Assembly: GCA_018825925.1 (NCBI GenBank)
Contig: JAHKAT010000017.1
Location: 1-7,591, forward strand
Source: Bacteroidota bacterium
GTDB taxonomy: Bacteria > Bacteroidota > Bacteroidia > Flavobacteriales_D > Crocinitomicaceae
Direction of reading: 5' to 3'
DNA length: 7,591 nt
Under the pieces are notes generated by a model. That model was not told the origin of the DNA and ran no database searches. It saw only the letters and a list, made by a program, of their open reading frames with translations. This document shows positions 5,768 to 7,591 of the stretch, piece after piece. Positions within the stretch are counted from its first letter, which is position 1, and every line of letters starts with the position of its first letter. The translations under genes were made by a program, and so were the position numbers.

Positions 5768-6622
5768 ATGATTAAAAAAATTACTCTTTTTGTTGCGCTT
5801 TGTGCAACCACCATGTCAGTTAACGCACAAATGAATTTTGATGTGAACAACTGGTCAAGCAAAACAACACCTGTATTTTGGGGAGCGCCATTGAATGATT
5901 TTTCTGCCTTTCTAGGTGACACCTCTGTTGTACGAGAAACTGGTCGCACTGATTTTGGAGCAAAATTGAAACCGACGGATTTATCAGCGTTTCAATTCCC
6001 AGCTTATGCAACTTTTTTTACCTATGGCCAAGATGGAGGTGGAGCTAAAATTGCCGCTAGTTTTGACTCTGTATTTTTCTATGTTAAACAAACAAGTGGA
6101 GGAACAGATTTGAATTTGAATGTATCAATGGCAACCACTCTGAATAATGGAGATACTGTTGCTTTTGGAGAAATAGATGTAACTGGAGATCTAAATACAT
6201 TTGCGCGTAGAGCTTTTAAAATGATAGTTCGACCAGGAATGACTGGTGTAACGGCTGATTCAATGTCACTTACTTTACTTGGGTTGTCAACAACTCAAAC
6301 TGCACCCGGACAAAGTTTTTCAATTGTGGATGACTTTGGTTTAAAAGGCGTTTCAGGAACGGTAGGTTTGGCTGATTTGGCAAGAGAAGATGTTTTGGTT
6401 TATCCTACTTTAACCAAGGATGTAGTTAATTTTGAGTTAGCATCGTCTACAGCTGACAAATTATTGGTGTTTAGCCTTGACGGCAAAATGGTGATGGATC
6501 AGACTTTTGCAGGAGCAACGAAAACAATTTCTGTTAAAGAATTGATGAACGGAACCTATATTTATAAAATCATGAATGCCGATGCACAAGTTGCTACAGG
6601 TAAATTTGTGGTAAGTAAATAA
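5768..6622 (+). CDS. Secreted protein, PCMD-like body with T9SS sorting tail, function unknown
   Basis: I do not recognise a specific function. The 284-residue product has a clear signal peptide (MIKKITLFVALCATTMSVNA, likely cut before Q21). The body (about 21-198) is beta-rich: it opens with FDVNNWSSKTTPVFWGAPLN, has a glycine-rich stretch YGQDGGGAKIA, and closes with PGQSFSIVDDFGLKG. The pattern of strands ending in a 'D-S-M-S-L' then 'G-x-S-F-x-V-D-D' segment resembles Bacteroidota putative carbohydrate metabolism (PCMD-type) secreted domains; this is a pattern impression, not a confirmed hit. The tail (202-284) is a T9SS type A sorting domain in variant form: VYPTLTKDVVNF replaces the usual YPNPxxDxxxF, followed by VFSLDGKMV and LMNGTYIYKI. 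No cysteine pairs occur in the body and no catalytic motif is evident. The ATG at 5768 is supported by the signal peptide. It diverges from topB and has its own terminator, so it is likely monocistronic. Confidence 0.82.
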   Translation: MIKKITLFVALCATTMSVNAQMNFDVNNWSSKTTPVFWGAPLNDFSAFLGDTSVVRETGRTDFGAKLKPTDLSAFQFPAYATFFTYGQDGGGAKIAASFDSVFFYVKQTSGGTDLNLNVSMATTLNNGDTVAFGEIDVTGDLNTFARRAFKMIVRPGMTGVTADSMSLTLLGLSTTQTAPGQSFSIVDDFGLKGVSGTVGLADLAREDVLVYPTLTKDVVNFELASSTADKLLVFSLDGKMVMDQTFAGATKTISVKELMNGTYIYKIMNADAQVATGKFVVSK

Positions 6623-6639
6623 TACAACTTACTTCATTG

Positions 6640-6671
6640 AAAAGTCTCAACTTCGGTTGGGACTTTTTTTT
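6640..6671 (+). terminator. Rho-independent terminator with UUCG tetraloop
   Basis: AAAAGTCTCAAC (6640-6651), loop TTCG (6652-6655) and GTTGGGACTTTT (6656-6667) form a 12-bp stem with one G-T wobble, closed by the very stable C(UUCG)G loop. The T run continues to 6671. It lies 17 bp after the stop of the secreted protein. On the minus strand the stem is followed by TTTTC, so it may also stop transcription from the convergent membrane-protein gene, less efficiently. Confidence 0.9.
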
Positions 6672-6753
6672 GTTAGAATTGAAACGGGAAAGATTAGAAA
6701 TATAGTGTTGTTTCTGTTTCTGATAAGTTTATTGAGGAAATCTAGTTGACAAA

Positions 6754-7591
6754 TCAGAATGCGTTAGAAAATAATCGTCCAAACTCTTTCCATTCCCAAA
6801 TCCCACCAAAATAGCAGGTATTAAACCCTCTAAACAGTATAAGGTTGTAACTGATACAACCCAATAAAAGTAGAACAAGAACTAGGCTGCTTGTTTTTTT
6901 GAAGGAGGGCATTGCATTGAACATATAAGCTAAAGGAAAAAGAAGGAGAGGTAAAAACTCAACCATTGGCCGTTTTCCAAAATTGCACGTACCGAAATAA
7001 ACATTGTGCCATGAAGCGCATAGGTAGCTAGATATCAGTAGTGTAATCAAAATCAATACGGCATTCTTCTCTTTTTTATACCACATATAAAAGGTGAATA
7101 ACAGAGCCAATAAAGCGAGAGGGGTGTAGGTGTAAAATCCACTTTGAGGGGAAAACCAAGTGATTAAAAACTCAGGATTTTTCCAGTGAATAAATCCTTC
7201 GCCTTTGTATGACCAGACTATATATTTACCATAAGCGAATTTCCAATACAGCATTTGTGGCAGAAGCGTGAGAAATAGAATAAGCCCTCCAATCAATAGT
7301 TTTTTTAGCTGAAATAATGCACGAATATTGTGTCTTAATCGCTCGTAGCTGTCAACGTCGAGAAAGAGGGCGAACACACCAAACAATACATTGGTTGGTC
7401 GCACAAGCACGGCAAAAGATAAAGCGAATGCAAAAAGTAAGAAATAGCGAGATTGGGCGGACTCATAAAAAGACTTGATAGCATACAAAATGATAGCAAA
7501 CAAAGTAAACGAATACATGTGGCTCATTAAAGTCTCGTCGATTGCATAATAAAACAAACTCGAGCCAATAAACAAGGTGATTACCGTTAGA
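6754..7591 (-). CDS. Polytopic membrane protein, GT-C/family 39-like glycosyltransferase, C-terminal part (cut by right window edge)
   Basis: The reading frame is open to the right edge, so the start lies outside; about 279 residues are present, ending at TGA 6754-6756. A TTG at 7575 is only an internal codon. About seven to eight hydrophobic segments are visible, for example MYSFTLFAIILYAI, YFLLFAFALSFAVLV, LLIGGLILFLTLLPQML, PLALLALLFTFYMWY, AVLILITLLISSYLCA, FLPLLLFPLAYMF and LVLVLLLLGCISYNLIL. Conserved-looking loops are DETLMSHMYSF, LVRPTNVLFG, FSPQSGFYTYTPL and WHNVYFGTCNFGKRPMVEFLP. The MSHxYSF, RPTN and SxG(K/Q)RPxVE patterns are typical of Bacteroidota inner-membrane proteins annotated as glycosyltransferase family 39 or PMT/ArnT-like, which use lipid-linked sugars. 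The usual GT-C acidic catalytic motif lies in an N-terminal loop, so it cannot be checked here. Donor and acceptor are unknown. It converges with the upstream secreted gene; bases 6672-6753 show nothing else. Confidence 0.75.
   Translation of the reverse strand, partial: LTVITLFIGSSLFYYAIDETLMSHMYSFTLFAIILYAIKSFYESAQSRYFLLFAFALSFAVLVRPTNVLFGVFALFLDVDSYERLRHNIRALFQLKKLLIGGLILFLTLLPQMLYWKFAYGKYIVWSYKGEGFIHWKNPEFLITWFSPQSGFYTYTPLALLALLFTFYMWYKKEKNAVLILITLLISSYLCASWHNVYFGTCNFGKRPMVEFLPLLLFPLAYMFNAMPSFKKTSSLVLVLLLLGCISYNLILFRGFNTCYFGGIWEWKEFGRLFSNAF

Noticed and set aside
7573..7575. TTG as the real start of the membrane protein
   Set aside because: The frame continues without a stop to the window edge and this would start within a membrane segment; the gene is simply cut by the edge.

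Overview
The window looks like ordinary chromosome of a Bacteroidota bacterium, most likely of the order Flavobacteriales (inferred from gene content; no database search was possible). Three signs agree: two secreted proteins end in type IX secretion (T9SS) sorting domains, promoter -7 elements match the Bacteroidota consensus TAnnTTTG, and the AT-rich start-codon contexts mostly lack a Shine-Dalgarno sequence. The long, divergent PurM followed by prfA also fits this group.

Layout. Bases 1-284 (minus) hold the N-terminal part of prfA (release factor 1), cut by the window edge. Bases 525-1691 (minus) hold purM, upstream of prfA on the same strand. The roughly 240 bp between them is almost completely filled by a heptanucleotide repeat (TTGACnn on one side, nnGTCAA on the other). 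The repeat includes the purM stop codon and can fold into a long stem. From 1879 to 3447 (plus) runs a three-domain secreted protein with a T9SS tail, followed by a strong terminator. Converging on it from 5601 to 3505 (minus) is topB, a type IA DNA topoisomerase III. Diverging from topB is a second T9SS cargo gene, 5768-6622 (plus), which ends in a UUCG-loop terminator. Bases 6754-7591 (minus) hold the C-terminal part of a polytopic membrane protein resembling GT-C (family 39-like) glycosyltransferases, cut by the right edge.

How the genes relate. purM and prfA may be co-transcribed from the promoter at 1713-1720, with the repeat forming the intercistronic RNA. The other genes look like independent units: two convergent pairs with terminators between them and one divergent pair. 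The two T9SS substrates would be exported by Sec and then passed through the outer membrane by T9SS machinery encoded elsewhere.

No clearly new biological system is visible. The best candidate for unexplained structure is the heptad repeat and nested hairpin between purM and prfA. No stretch over 300 bases lacks a gene.
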